A stretch of DNA of 64,000 nucleotides from Paenilisteria riparia FSL S10-1204 (GCF_000525995.1 NZ_AODL01000008.1:1-64000); one strand, 5' to 3'. Positions 49,683 through 59,461 are shown, numbered from the stretch's first letter. Notes: generated from the letters alone by a model not told the origin. Numbers and translations: made by a program.

Positions 49683-51890
49683 TTATTTATGCTCTTGATT
49701 ATGCCCTTTTCCTGGCCAAAACGCCCATTTGCCACATAGCATAGTAATGGCTGGAACAAGGAATGGGCGGACAATGAACGTGTCGAGTAGAACGCCGATT
49801 GCTGTGATAAGACCAAATTGGACAAGCAACTGAATCGGCAGTGTCGTTAGGACGGCGAATGTTCCTGCTAGGATAAGACCTGCGGATGTGATGACGCCAC
49901 CAGTTTGTCCGACTCCTTCTGCGATTGCTTCGTGCAGTGGAAGCTCGCGACTTTTTTTCCAAATGCTTGAGATCATGAAAATGTTGTAGTCTTCGCCGAG
50001 TGCGACGATGAACACGAATGCATAAATCGGAATCAGACCTGCGATTGCTTCGGCACCCATGATGTAGTGAATAATAATCCAGCCTAACCCGAGTGCGCTA
50101 AAGAAGGACAGTAGCACGGTTGCCACGAGATAGATCATTGCTGTAACGGAACGCAAGTACGCGAGCAGTAGCAAGGCGATTAGACCGATGACAAGCGGGA
50201 TAATTAAGGCTTCGTCCTCTTTTGTTACAGCACGCGAATCGTATTGCGTCGCTGTTTGTCCAGCAATCCAAACATTATTTTTGGACAAGCCTGCATCGGA
50301 CATAGTCGTTTGCGCAGTGTCTCGGATGTCTGGAATAAGATCCATCGCTTCGTTGCTATATGGATTATCTGCGAGCTGGATGGTGTACATGGTGTAATCC
50401 GGATTTTTCGCGCTTGGAATACCTACCGAGACAGTTTCGATACCATCTGTTTTTTGCAGATTTTCGCGCATCGCTGTTTTCTCACCGTTTGTTTTGACGA
50501 TAAGGCTCATTGGCGCTAATTGCCCGGCGCCGAAGTGGTCGCTAATTAGTGTAAAACCTTCACGCGACGGCATATCTTTTGGAAAAGTGGATAGTGTGTC
50601 ATACGTGTATTTGACTTGTGTTGCGAACAAGGCACATCCACCTAAAATAAGGAGCGTGATGACAAATGTCTTAATTGGATGGTTCGCTGAAATTTCACCA
50701 ACACGGTGCCAAAATCGGTTTTCGCGATGAATCTTGACCTTTTTTCCTTTTTTAGCGGCATGCTCTTTGGCCATAGCTTCCGTTCTTGGTACAAACGGCC
50801 AGAAGGAAATGCGCCCGAAGATGCCAAGTAAGGCTGGCACTAGTGTTAAGGATGAAATCATCATGATTAAAATAGATAAACTAAATGGTACCGCAAAATT
50901 ATGAATCGAACCGTATTTGGCGACAAGTAGAATGAGAAGTGCTGCCATCACGGTGAAGCCGCTCAAAGCGATTGCCCCAGCAGTGTTTCCAAAAGCTTTT
51001 TTGAAAGCAGTATAGCGATTTTCGTCATGGTGAAGTTGGCTTCGGAATCTCGCAATGAGGAACAAGCAGTAATCCGTTCCGGCACCAAACAAAAGTACGG
51101 TCATGATTGAGAGTCCTTGTGACCCGTATGTGATAATGCCTTCTTGACCGAGTAATCCTAGAATCGGCGTCACTGCCAAATACGCGAAACCGACTGCAAT
51201 AAGTGGGATAAGTGCTAATATTGGCGAGCGATAAATAACTAATAAGAAAACCAAAACAAGTAATACAGTTCCAATGAGCAACGATACGTCCGCGTCACTG
51301 AATAATTCAGTAGCATCCACACTAATCCCTGCTGGCCCCGTTGTCCGCGCTACCAGTGTGTCTTTACTTGCAACATCTTGTTTAAATGGCTTGTCTGAAA
51401 AAGTCATATTTGCCGTTTTTTCCAGCTCCGTAAAACTGTCTTTTAATTGATCGGAAGTTGCCGATGAATCCATTAATACTGTCTGAATAAAGGTTGTTCC
51501 GTCCTCAGAGACTTGTTTTTTCAACACTGGAAGCGGCATTTTATCATAAGGAACTGCTGTTTTTTGATGCTTTATCGGATTCTGTTCTAACTCCTTCGAA
51601 AATTGCTGAATCTGTGCTAAATCAGCGTTCGTAAGTCCAGTGCTACGATACCACGTAATCAAAGCTGGCGTGCCTTCACCAGATGGAAACTGTTCATCCA
51701 TCACTTTTTGCGCTACAACAGAAGGCTCCGATGCCGCAAGATCAGGCGCCGCATCATCTTTATAATCCGCAGCTTTTGGTAAAAATAATTGTAAAGCAAT
51801 GACTAACAAAATCCATACAGCCAGTGTTATAAACCGGCCTTTCTTTCCGCCAACTGCATTGGCAATTTTACTAAAAACCGAGTGACTCAT
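49683..51890 (-). CDS. MMPL/RND-family membrane transporter
   Basis: 735 residues with the duplicated MMPL layout: TM1, a large external loop (about 35-190), five TM, a second external loop (about 390-555), then five TM. Characteristic GAGTDYCLFLIARFR and ALGEDYNIFMISSIW occur in the matching TM positions, carrying the proton-relay Asp. Family members export lipids or hydrophobic drugs. The TetR gene 66 bases upstream probably controls it. The start follows AGGGGG. Confidence 0.9.
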   Translation of the reverse strand: MSHSVFSKIANAVGGKKGRFITLAVWILLVIALQLFLPKAADYKDDAAPDLAASEPSVVAQKVMDEQFPSGEGTPALITWYRSTGLTNADLAQIQQFSKELEQNPIKHQKTAVPYDKMPLPVLKKQVSEDGTTFIQTVLMDSSATSDQLKDSFTELEKTANMTFSDKPFKQDVASKDTLVARTTGPAGISVDATELFSDADVSLLIGTVLLVLVFLLVIYRSPILALIPLIAVGFAYLAVTPILGLLGQEGIITYGSQGLSIMTVLLFGAGTDYCLFLIARFRSQLHHDENRYTAFKKAFGNTAGAIALSGFTVMAALLILLVAKYGSIHNFAVPFSLSILIMMISSLTLVPALLGIFGRISFWPFVPRTEAMAKEHAAKKGKKVKIHRENRFWHRVGEISANHPIKTFVITLLILGGCALFATQVKYTYDTLSTFPKDMPSREGFTLISDHFGAGQLAPMSLIVKTNGEKTAMRENLQKTDGIETVSVGIPSAKNPDYTMYTIQLADNPYSNEAMDLIPDIRDTAQTTMSDAGLSKNNVWIAGQTATQYDSRAVTKEDEALIIPLVIGLIALLLLAYLRSVTAMIYLVATVLLSFFSALGLGWIIIHYIMGAEAIAGLIPIYAFVFIVALGEDYNIFMISSIWKKSRELPLHEAIAEGVGQTGGVITSAGLILAGTFAVLTTLPIQLLVQFGLITAIGVLLDTFIVRPFLVPAITMLCGKWAFWPGKGHNQEHK

Positions 51891-51956
51891 TTTAATTCCC
51901 CCTATTTTTTCACTTATCACTTGATAAATATTTATTTAAAAAAAGAGACACTTAAA

Positions 51957-52559
51957 TTATACCTCTTTTTTACAAATACCAAACATCATAAAATCGATTA
52001 ACTCGTCTAACCGATTAGCCATAGAACCTTTGCGAAAAGGGCTACTCGAAGCAAAAATCGGACTAATCGTTGACAAACAATAGCGCGCTGCTGCTTCACT
52101 TGTAATACCCTCTCGAAGCATTCCCTTGTCAGAGATTGCTTTAAATAGACGATTAAACGGGTCTAAATAACTTGTTTGCCACAGTTGAAACATAAGAAAT
52201 TGGTTCTCCGGGCTCAATTCATTCAGTATATCATGAATCATCATTAAAATGTTAGTAGGATGCTTTTCAATAAGCATTGTTAGCATCGCTTTTAGCTGTA
52301 CTTGTGGTGCACTGTCTGTTTTTTCGATAGGTATCATGTCGGCTTGAATTTCAATTGTCAACTGCCGAACAACCTCAATATATAGCGTTTCCTTATCTTT
52401 GAAATGGTGATATAGAGCGGGTTGTGTCATCTGGCACTTGGCCGCAATGTCACGAGTAGAAACCGAACGATAGCCCTTCTCCATGAAAAGATCTCGAGCT
52501 GTTGTCAAAATTTTATTACGCGTAAAAACTAGTTCCTCTGCACGGGTTCTTTTCTTCAT
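51957..52559 (-). CDS. TetR-family transcriptional regulator
   Basis: 200 residues. HTH: GYRSVSTRDIAAKCQMTQPALYHHFKDKETLY (about 29-60), the classic TetR recognition helix. The C-terminal ligand domain is all-helical. It is transcribed towards the MMPL transporter, which it likely represses. The start at MKKRTRAEEL is set by GGAGGTGG. Confidence 0.9.
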   Translation of the reverse strand: MKKRTRAEELVFTRNKILTTARDLFMEKGYRSVSTRDIAAKCQMTQPALYHHFKDKETLYIEVVRQLTIEIQADMIPIEKTDSAPQVQLKAMLTMLIEKHPTNILMMIHDILNELSPENQFLMFQLWQTSYLDPFNRLFKAISDKGMLREGITSEAAARYCLSTISPIFASSSPFRKGSMANRLDELIDFMMFGICKKEV

Positions 52560-52621
52560 CGCTACCACCTCCAATATTCAATTCACCTTATTTTATCACG
52601 ACTTTCTCCATACGTAAACTA

Positions 52622-53491
52622 TCATTTCATTGCCTCTCGCAAGATCAAAACCGATTTCTCCTTTTGCTTTGCCTCAAACATAATATCCGCATCCCGACCA
52701 GCAAGTAAGCCCATTAAATACTGAAAATCAGCTTCGTGAATCAAATCGTGATGCGACCGATCTGTTGGCCCAGTTTTTCCAGAACTAATGTGCATTTTTG
52801 GTGTCATTTCCCACGTTTTGAAGACATCCGTCACAATTTGCGTCACGTCCGCATTCGGTTCATGATTACAATTATGATGATGAATATCAAAGCAAACGGT
52901 TGCGCCTGTTGCCTTGGCAATTCCCAACACATCCATCGCCGTATATGTCTTGTCGTCATTTTCAAGCCGTAAAAGCCGCTTAATATCCTCTGATAAGCCG
53001 TTATATGCATAAATAAAGCGCTCACTTGCAGATTTTTTGTCCCCGTAAGCACCACCAATATGCAAAATCATGTCTGTGCCTCCGACTAAATCCAGAAGTT
53101 GCTGATGATACGTCAGCTCTGCAATCGCCTTCTCCACAACATCCTCGCGCGGCGAATTAATAATCGTGTATTGCCCTGGATGCATCGACAACCGCATATC
53201 GTGAAGCTCCCGCAACCGACTAATTTCAGCAGTTAACGCCAAAATGTCCGCATCCCGTTGCCACTCCCACGTCATAATCGGATGCGACGCAAAAGGAATC
53301 AGATCACTCGACATCCGGAAAAAGTAAATGTCATGTGCGATATTCCACTCTAGGACGCGAATGACTTCCGCTAAATTATGTACAGCAATCTCCTTGACCT
53401 TTTCAAGCCCCTGTTCCTCCACTGTTTTCAGCCGACACGATTTGAATTTCGATGGCATCGACATATTAATACATGCATAGCCTAATTTCAT
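52622..53491 (-). CDS. uvsE: UV damage endonuclease UvsE/UvdE
   Basis: 289 residues, TIM barrel. N-terminal MKLGYACINMSMPSKFKSCR, metal-binding His/Glu/Asp positions in RLSMHPGQY, ILHIGG, CFDIHHHN and MHISSGK. It nicks 5' of UV photoproducts to start excision repair independent of UvrABC. The start follows GAGGTGAGG. It lies upstream of the TetR-MMPL pair in the same direction, with a 62-base gap. Confidence 0.92.
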   Translation of the reverse strand: MKLGYACINMSMPSKFKSCRLKTVEEQGLEKVKEIAVHNLAEVIRVLEWNIAHDIYFFRMSSDLIPFASHPIMTWEWQRDADILALTAEISRLRELHDMRLSMHPGQYTIINSPREDVVEKAIAELTYHQQLLDLVGGTDMILHIGGAYGDKKSASERFIYAYNGLSEDIKRLLRLENDDKTYTAMDVLGIAKATGATVCFDIHHHNCNHEPNADVTQIVTDVFKTWEMTPKMHISSGKTGPTDRSHHDLIHEADFQYLMGLLAGRDADIMFEAKQKEKSVLILREAMK

Positions 53492-53521
53492 GACCTCACC
53501 TCTTTCGCAATTTATCATAGC

Positions 53522-53570
53522 AAAAAAGCAATCATCACGCCAGATAAGTGGTTTTGGATGGTTGCTTTTA
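53522..53570. terminator. Terminator of the amidase operon
   Basis: AAAAGCAATCATC and GATGGTTGCTTTT form the stem; on the minus strand a T6 run follows. It separates the amidase gene from uvsE. Confidence 0.8.
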
Positions 53571-53586
53571 AGAAATATGACATTTA

Positions 53587-54499
53587 TCAGAACTTAATCA
53601 AACTTAATTTGTTAACCTTGGTATCCACAGAGATATTATTCCAATTATTATTTTTTCTACCTATGCTATGTTGCGAAATATAAAGTGTACTACCGGATTT
53701 ACCAGTCACTATGCAGTTGTGCCAAGAGCGTCCAGTTTTTTTTATTTGAATAATTAATGACATCACCCAAATTAGCTCTCTTTGATAAATCTGCTTTTGT
53801 GGAATATGCCGTTACATTAGATTTTTTCATCTGCCAATATAATCTAAACTCATTAGCATTAATCCATGCTGGACTGTCTGATCGTCCTTTCTGTGTTAAT
53901 GTGCTAGACCAAGTTTTATACAAGGGATATCCAGTGCTTGTGCCACGTATTCCACCAGCATAGATTGCTTGAGAAACAAAATTAGTACAATCTCCACCGC
54001 TACCACCATAATATTTGTACGACTTATTATTATTTAGCGCATATTTCAAGGCGTAATTAACAGCAGCAGTCCTATTATAACTAGATGCTTTTAGTAACAT
54101 TGGAGAAAGTTTTTCGAAATACACACTCTGCGTATGTAATTCTTTATCCACATCATCTTTAATATCACGCAGTGTTGTTTCTTGCATATCCTCTATTGAT
54201 TCACCAGAAGTCTCTTGGTATATATATTCTGTTGCATACGCTAAAACATCCTCATAATTATCAAGCTCCATTAATTCTCTATCAGCCCCTTCACTCAACT
54301 GTTTATATAAATAATCACTCATTTCTGCGGAACCAATCTCATAATCCAACCCACGGTCATCAAAGTATGTCAACAAACTCTCTTCAATCTCTCTAATAGT
54401 TATATCCATGTCTGTATTAGAGTTACTGGCATGTGTGTTAATCGGTATCAACATCATTAGTGCAAACATGAGCATAATTCCTATCAAAAATTTTTTCAT
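53587..54499 (-). pseudogene. Secreted amidase-domain (Amidase_6) protein, frameshifted in a T8 run
   Basis: Signal peptide (FLIGIMLMFALMMLIPINTHA), a helical region, then an NlpC/P60-like amidase domain starting YNRTAAVNYALKYALNNNKSY with the catalytic Cys in GGSGGDCTNFVSQAIYAGG. The frame breaks at 53736-53743; one A fewer gives SNKKTGRSWHNCIVTGKSGS with the catalytic His, and ends at 53587 (303 residues). A homopolymer error is probable. It is co-transcribed, 6 bases apart, behind a small anchored protein. Low GC and position beside tRNA-Arg suggest acquisition. Confidence 0.72.
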
Positions 54500-54505
54500 G
54501 GTCTC

Positions 54506-54916
54506 TTACTCCCCCCTACTTAATGATAACTCTTCAGTGAAACCCTTCTCGCCTATTTCCCCAAAAATAATTATCTTTATCTTAGTATCTTTCTCTACGT
54601 TTTGGTGAAATTCGGCAAAAGGAAGATCCTTATGATAATCACTGTTTATTTCGGATAAATCAACCTTTTTCCCATCAAAAAAAGTATCAATATGGTATAT
54701 GAACAAAGTTTTTTCTTTGTCCACATCGCCAATCCAGTTTAATGTGCCCGAGTACATATTTTTTGCAGAATTTCTTGATATCTCATATTTAGCCTCCCAT
54801 TCATGATTATGACCTGACCATTTGTAATTTGAATTACTAAAACTAACTTTATAGATAAAATATCCAAATATTGTAATCATAACTACTATCCCCAATAGCA
54901 ACATTTTCTTGTTCAT
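54506..54916 (-). CDS. Small membrane-anchored or exported protein, unrecognised
   Basis: 136 residues. The N-terminal segment MLLLGIVVMITIFGYFIYKV after MNKK is a signal anchor without a lipobox Cys. The remainder is soluble, with strand-rich text (NMYSGTLNWIGDVDKEKTLF). No family recognised. The start is set by GGAGGTGG. It is the first gene of a two-gene unit with the secreted amidase, so it may assist, regulate or protect against that enzyme (inference from pairing only). AT-rich. Confidence 0.65.
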   Translation of the reverse strand: MNKKMLLLGIVVMITIFGYFIYKVSFSNSNYKWSGHNHEWEAKYEISRNSAKNMYSGTLNWIGDVDKEKTLFIYHIDTFFDGKKVDLSEINSDYHKDLPFAEFHQNVEKDTKIKIIIFGEIGEKGFTEELSLSRGE

Positions 54917-54940
54917 CTTTCCACCTCCAATCATTACATT

Positions 54941-54968
54941 TTTATATCACCAAGAAAATAGCTTTCAA
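54941..54968 (-). promoter_or_regulatory. Promoter of the amidase operon
   Basis: On the minus strand TTGAAA (54963-54968), 16 bases, TATAAA (54941-54946), 25 bases before the start codon. Confidence 0.55.
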
Positions 54969-55073
54969 AAATGTATAACCGTTTTCTCAAAAAAAGATGT
55001 TATTCACTTATAATGATAGGAAAATTAAGCGACTTCTCTAAATCTATCAAACTATTGATAAGCTCAAACAAAA

Positions 55074-55453
55074 TTAACAAATCACTTTAAACGGTATATC
55101 TCCACCCTTGCTATTTCTCAACAATATTGGTTTTCTAAATCTTAAACTAGTGTCTAGGTTAAAAACTGCTACTTGTTCTAGCTCAATAAAAGAAATATTA
55201 ATCCATATTGGTGCATTTAGGAAAAGCCACCCAATACTCCGACAACATCTTCTCTTCTTCAGTGTTCATTTGAGTTATTTCATCAATTAAGATCATTTCC
55301 TTTATTTTCGCTTAGTAGATTCAATTTTCTTAAATTGACATAGTCATAATTTGCTAACTCTAATTGATAAATTTCCAATCAATAATTTTTAGGCTCAATC
55401 CTATTACTACTAAATATAAGCTCATAATTTTTCGCATGTGCAACAAGGGACAT
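55074..55453 (-). pseudogene. Decayed gene, several frameshifts, unrecognised
   Basis: Successive coding-like pieces in different frames on the minus strand: MSLVAHAKNYELIFSSNRIE, then LEIYQLELANYDYVNLRKLN, then DEITQMNTEEEKMLSEYWVA, then INISFIELEQVAVFNLDTSL and on to a stop at 55074. The frame changes are not at long homopolymers, so this looks like true decay. The style (acidic, short, AT-rich, next to a tRNA) recalls accessory immunity-type genes, but no family is identified. 54970-55073 and 55454-55642 hold no further gene I can support. Confidence 0.45.
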
Positions 55454-55642
55454 TCGATAGCATTGGAGCGAATAGACTAGAATTGAATATAAAAAAATCT
55501 ACTTCTCAAGAAAAATATCTGCCACAAAAGATTGAAAAATCCTCGCAATACTACGCAAAACAAAAAGTCGTTAAAATACTCGTAACCCTTGCCATACCAA
55601 CAAGTTACCCACAGTTTAACGACTTCTTCATTTACTCATTTA

Positions 55643-55714
55643 TGCCCTCGGAGGGAATCGAACCCCCATTTTAAGAACCGGAATCTCACGTGCTATCCTT
55701 TGCACCACGAGGGC
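55643..55714 (-). tRNA. tRNA-Arg (anticodon CCG)
   Basis: 72-base cloverleaf on the minus strand: acceptor GCCCTCG with CGAGGGC, D stem GTGC/GCAC, anticodon loop TTCCGGT (anticodon CCG, reads CGG), T arm GGGGG-TTCGATT-CCCTC with one G-U-type mismatch. CCA is not encoded. tRNA 3' ends are common integration sites for phages and islands; the AT-rich accessory patch lies on its 3' side. No duplicated 3'-end (att) sequence was seen in the patch. Confidence 0.92.
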
Positions 55715-55806
55715 GAGTTAATTGACACTCACAAACAATAATTATAGCGGAAAAAGCCCAATTATACAAGCTTTATCTTACAGGCAATTTTTGTGCGAGC
55801 CTTTCG

Positions 55807-55836
55807 TTTGACCTTGTTTGACCATTCGTGTAATAT
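55807..55836 (+). promoter_or_regulatory. clpP promoter with CtsR box
   Basis: TTTGACC-TTG-TTTGACC (55807-55823) is the reverse complement of the CtsR heptad repeat GGTCAAA-NAN-GGTCAAA. The first repeat supplies the -35 box TTGACC, 17 bases before TAATAT (55831-55836), so CtsR would block polymerase directly. Confidence 0.92.
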
Positions 55837-55916
55837 AGAAGCATCAAGTAGGCAACAAAAAGCTAAAGAGTTAGGCTTTTTTCAATGAAATTAGGTAAAC
55901 AGGAGGCGTTTTAATT

Positions 55917-56510
55917 ATGAATTTAATTCCAACAGTAATCGAGCAAACAAGTCGTGGGGAACGTGCTTATGACATCTATTCCCGCTTACTTAAGGACCGC
56001 ATCATTATGTTAGGTAGTGCAATCGACGATAACGTAGCGAATTCTATCGTGTCGCAATTGCTATTCCTTGATGCGCAAGATCCAGAGAAAGATATTTTCC
56101 TTTACATCAATTCACCAGGTGGAAGTATTTCCGCGGGTATGGCGATTTATGACACAATGAACTTTGTGAAAGCGGACGTTCAAACGATTGCAATGGGTAT
56201 GGCTGCTTCTATGGGATCTTTCTTATTAACAGCTGGTGCGGAAGGCAAACGTTTCGCGCTTCCAAACGCAGAAATCATGATTCACCAACCACTTGGCGGT
56301 GCGCAAGGTCAAGCGACTGAAATCGAAATCGCTGCTCGCCACATTCTAAAAATTAAAGAACGTATGAACACGATTATGGCAGAACGCACTGGCCAACCAA
56401 TTGAAGTCATCGCTCGTGACACAGATCGTGACAACTTCATGACGGCTGCTGAAGCAAAAGAATACGGCCTAATTGATGATATCGTAGTAAATAAAGCTGG
56501 CTTGAAATAA
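55917..56510 (+). CDS. clpP: ATP-dependent Clp protease proteolytic subunit
   Basis: 197 residues. Catalytic triad: Ser in [11 protein letters not shown], His in [13 protein letters not shown], Asp in DTDRDNFM. Forms a tetradecameric chamber fed by ClpC/ClpE/ClpX and degrades misfolded and regulatory proteins. AGGAGG lies before the ATG. Monocistronic, with a CtsR-controlled promoter and a terminator that also ends the convergent agr operon. Confidence 0.98.
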   Translation: MNLIPTVIEQTSRGERAYDIYSRLLKDRIIMLGSAIDDNVANSIVSQLLFLDAQDPEKDIFLYINSPGGSISAGMAIYDTMNFVKADVQTIAMGMAASMGSFLLTAGAEGKRFALPNAEIMIHQPLGGAQGQATEIEIAARHILKIKERMNTIMAERTGQPIEVIARDTDRDNFMTAAEAKEYGLIDDIVVNKAGLK

Positions 56511-56514
56511 GCGA

Positions 56515-56564
56515 CAAACTCCCGTACCATCTCTGCACTTAAGAGACAATACGGGAGTTTTATT
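56515..56564. terminator. Bidirectional terminator between clpP and agrA
   Basis: AAACTCCCGTA and TACGGGAGTTT with an inner TCTC/GAGA pairing; A/T runs on both sides. The agrA stop codon lies in the stem. Confidence 0.88.
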
Positions 56565-57327
56565 TATGTTCACTTTCCTTACGCTGGCTAATCCGTTCTT
56601 TCAATTCCTTCACTTTACGCATAGAAACCAGACATTCCGCACCATTTACCATCGTAATAGTCCGCGTTTTAAAATCAACTACTTTTATTCTATCCAGATT
56701 CACAATAAACGACTTATGCGTTCTGAAAAAATAATCCTCATCAAACTGCTCATCCAATTCTTTCAAGCTACCATAAAATTCGAGTTGCCGTTCCTTCCCG
56801 TGCAACGTAACACGACGCGCATTTCCCGTTGTTTCCAAAAATAAAATGTCGTCATACAACTCATGCACCACTTTTTCACCAGAACGAAACGTAAAAAACT
56901 TCCCGACATCTTTGCGTTCCCGGCTCACTCTTTCTTCAACGCTTTTTAAACAATCAAAAATTCGATTACGCACTTTGTCGAAATCGTCCTTGATAATATA
57001 ATCCATCGCTTCTACTTTGTATGTAAAAGTGAGGTAACTCAGTTCCGCGTGTGTTGTGATAAAAACGATAAACCCTCTAGGATCGTATTCTCGAATTTGT
57101 TGCGCTAAAGATAAACCATCCAAATGCGCATGTTTCAAGTCTACATCTAAAAAGTAAAGTCCCATACCCTCGCCACTCAATTGCACGTAAGATAATAGTT
57201 CTTCAGGATCACCTGTGGCCAAAGCAAGTTGCATGTCAAATTCTTCAATCATAATGTAGCTTTCGACATATTTCACAATTTCTGCTCTTTGGTTATCTTC
57301 ATCCTCACAGATAAAAACCTCAATCAT
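56560..57327 (-). CDS. agrA: AgrA-type LytTR response regulator
   Basis: 255 residues. Receiver with acidic ICEDED, phospho-Asp in GLYFLDVDLKH, and the AgrA-typical run GFIVFITTHAELSYLTFTYKVEAMDYIIKD. LytTR domain (about 145-245) with ILFLETTGNARRVTLHGKE and FFRTHKSFIVNLDRI. Phosphorylated by AgrC, it should bind paired repeats upstream of the operon. Last gene of agrBDCA, 18 bases after agrC. A second AgrA-like regulator lies at 60298-61020. Confidence 0.9.
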   Translation of the reverse strand: MIEVFICEDEDNQRAEIVKYVESYIMIEEFDMQLALATGDPEELLSYVQLSGEGMGLYFLDVDLKHAHLDGLSLAQQIREYDPRGFIVFITTHAELSYLTFTYKVEAMDYIIKDDFDKVRNRIFDCLKSVEERVSRERKDVGKFFTFRSGEKVVHELYDDILFLETTGNARRVTLHGKERQLEFYGSLKELDEQFDEDYFFRTHKSFIVNLDRIKVVDFKTRTITMVNGAECLVSMRKVKELKERISQRKESEHK

Positions 57328-57345
57328 CTCCTCACCCTCTCCAAG

Positions 57346-58638
57346 TTAGCCGATTTCAAGTTCCTGCACGAACCCGTGTTGCGTTACTTTCGTGTCTAGA
57401 GATACATTCGGATATTTCTTCAACGTCTTTTTCAAAGTTGACAAACCAAGTCCGCGATTCTCACCCTTCGTCGAAAAACCTTCATCAAAGAATTGATGGA
57501 CAGGCGGAGAATTCTCTGGTAAATTATTAGCAAAAATAAGTACAATAGCATCTTTTTTCTGAATAATTGCAACACGAATCGTCGGATCTTTAGTGTCCAT
57601 GACCGCCTCAATCGCGTTATCCAATAAAATTCCCACTGCGCGACACAAATCAATACTATCCATATTTATCTGGTCGATTTTCTTATACACTTCCACCTGT
57701 GCATTCACACCCAGCTCCTGCGCCCGAATCAGTTTCGTCGCAAACAAGCCCTTCAATTCAATTACTTCTAAGTTATGTAAAGTCGCCAGTTTCGAAATAT
57801 TGATTTCCATATCCGAATTCATCGGAATGACCTTCGTCCTAAAATAAACCCGCAACCCATCCATATCTTCATTCGTGATAAACCCATTAATCCCCGACAA
57901 AATATTAACATAATCATGCCTAAAAACACGAACATCCTTCTGCAAAGCTTCCAGCGCCCCAACATATTCCTGAAGTTGCCGCATTTGGAGAGCTTGCGCT
58001 TCGACTTTGGCACTTCTAACAGCAGTCTTAATAACAACTGTTAAAGTGGCTGTCATAATAATCGTATATACCAAAAATACAATAGCATTTTCTTGAAGAA
58101 TAGTATCTGTAAAACCTTCCTTAGACCCTTCGAAAATATAGAAATAAAATAACATAAGAGTTAAAGAACTGATACCTATAATCAATAGCATGTATCTACT
58201 TTGATAAATAATATCACGATTAATTTTATTAAGCACTATATCTACCAACTTAAATATAACACACACATATATGAAAAATATAGCGTAGCTAATTAGAATA
58301 TTCTTATCCAGTGAAACACCAGAAAGATATTTAATTAATATTAAAGTTTGGCTTTTCAATGCATCCGCAATGATGGAGCAAATAAAAGTAACTACTAGAC
58401 TAGTAATAGAAAGCTTAATACTTCTGCTAGCTCGATACAATACTACCAAAAGTACAAGCATTATATAGGGCACCGAAATATACTCGGCAAAAATAAATAG
58501 TGGTATTGCACTCAATGATAATAACACAGAAAGCCAAATCCTTAATTTCCACGAAAAACTTACTCTTGCTATGACTTGAATACCTATTATAAAACTAATG
58601 ATTTGAACAACGCCGCCAACTAATGTATCAATATCCAT
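57346..58638 (-). CDS. agrC: AgrC-type sensor histidine kinase
   Basis: 430 residues. Six to seven TM segments cover about 1-205 (signal-peptide sensor). Phospho-acceptor motif RVFRHDYVNILSGING (His241). HATPase_c_5-type domain with N box AVGILLDNAIEAVMD, G1 region IVLIFANN and G2 region TKGENRGLGLSTLKK. All catalytic motifs are intact. It senses the AgrD-derived cyclic peptide and phosphorylates AgrA. It starts 72 bases after agrD, with AGGGGG ahead of the ATG. Confidence 0.9.
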   Translation of the reverse strand: MDIDTLVGGVVQIISFIIGIQVIARVSFSWKLRIWLSVLLSLSAIPLFIFAEYISVPYIMLVLLVVLYRASRSIKLSITSLVVTFICSIIADALKSQTLILIKYLSGVSLDKNILISYAIFFIYVCVIFKLVDIVLNKINRDIIYQSRYMLLIIGISSLTLMLFYFYIFEGSKEGFTDTILQENAIVFLVYTIIMTATLTVVIKTAVRSAKVEAQALQMRQLQEYVGALEALQKDVRVFRHDYVNILSGINGFITNEDMDGLRVYFRTKVIPMNSDMEINISKLATLHNLEVIELKGLFATKLIRAQELGVNAQVEVYKKIDQINMDSIDLCRAVGILLDNAIEAVMDTKDPTIRVAIIQKKDAIVLIFANNLPENSPPVHQFFDEGFSTKGENRGLGLSTLKKTLKKYPNVSLDTKVTQHGFVQELEIG

Positions 58639-58710
58639 ATGTCCCCCTGTAAAAGTAGAGTATTTTAACTAAATTATAGTTGAAAATACTCCATTTGACA
58701 AATGCAATGG

Positions 58711-58872
58711 CTATTTAATTTCTTTTAGTAGAGCTTTTGGTATTTCGGGTTCATAAATAAATACCGAGCAGGCTTTTTTTGTAGATTTTCTAGCCAAATT
58801 TGATGCGTAGACTTCTGTCTCGCAGATAATCTTATCTGAAATTCGTTTTGTATATTTCTCAACTAAACTCAT
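58711..58872 (-). CDS. agrD: Autoinducing peptide precursor AgrD
   Basis: 53 residues, the same length as I recall for L. monocytogenes AgrD. An N-terminal amphipathic leader (about 1-30) is followed by the core KKACSVFIYEPEIP and a charged tail. By analogy with the Listeria core ACFMFV-YEP, the mature signal should be a thiolactone ring closed between Cys35 and Ile39 (CSVFI), perhaps with an N-terminal Ala. The start is the ATG 10 bases after AGGAGG, inside the end of agrB; it overlaps agrB by 14 bases. Confidence 0.88.
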   Translation of the reverse strand: MSLVEKYTKRISDKIICETEVYASNLARKSTKKACSVFIYEPEIPKALLKEIK

Positions 58873-59461
58873 AATTATCATACCTCCTACCAAGTAATCT
58901 ATACAAACAAGGATTGATCATCAATGTTTGTAAAGTAGATCCTAATAAAATCAACGTTTTCACTTCTCCAAAAGGTATCAAAAGCATAATCAGCAATACA
59001 AAAAAGGTGTTGATTATCGATTTTCGCCTCAAATTGTGTCTTTTTTGAGCATTAAAAAGCGGCATATTTTCAGTATCCGAAGGTGCAAATATTGCAATAT
59101 TCAGTAAAATCAGGCTACTTATAAGCATGATCATCCACTCCGACAATTGAACATCCTTCACAAAATAAGGTAATATCACGAACATTACAACGCTTGTTAT
59201 TGTGCAACCCAAACTCGTCTTCGCATGCAGACCAAAAGAGTGCCTACGAATCATCAAGTATGAAAGATGTACAACCAACGTCTGCCAAAGCATCCCGAGC
59301 AAGGCAGCGGCTGAGTATACGATGATACCCTTCGTCACGTTTACTAAAAATATTTCCACGCCATACTTTACAATAGCGAATCTATCTTCGTCGACTTCTC
59401 TATCGCGAAAAATCGTTTTGGTAATCTTTGTTGCCATATTGGGGACGGTCAAACTAAACAT
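58859..59461 (-). CDS. agrB: AgrB-type AIP-processing protease
   Basis: 200 residues, four to six TM segments. Catalytic dyad His79 and Cys86 in RRHSFGLHAKTSLGC, spaced as in S. aureus AgrB (H77/C84). It cuts AgrD behind the core and forms the thioester for ring closure. The start at MFSLTVPN is chosen because AGGCGAATGGT sets an 8-base spacing from GGGAGG; the upstream ATG would place the ribosome site in the gene. It follows an unrecognised gene by 13 bases. Confidence 0.9.
   Translation of the reverse strand: MFSLTVPNMATKITKTIFRDREVDEDRFAIVKYGVEIFLVNVTKGIIVYSAAALLGMLWQTLVVHLSYLMIRRHSFGLHAKTSLGCTITSVVMFVILPYFVKDVQLSEWMIMLISSLILLNIAIFAPSDTENMPLFNAQKRHNLRRKSIINTFFVLLIMLLIPFGEVKTLILLGSTLQTLMINPCLYRLLGRRYDNYEFS

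Noticed and set aside
55438-55674. 78-residue plus-strand frame ending MPSEGIEPPF
   Set aside because: The end is the familiar antisense translation of a tRNA gene (tRNA-Arg at 55643-55714); the rest lies over non-coding or decayed sequence and has no ribosome site.
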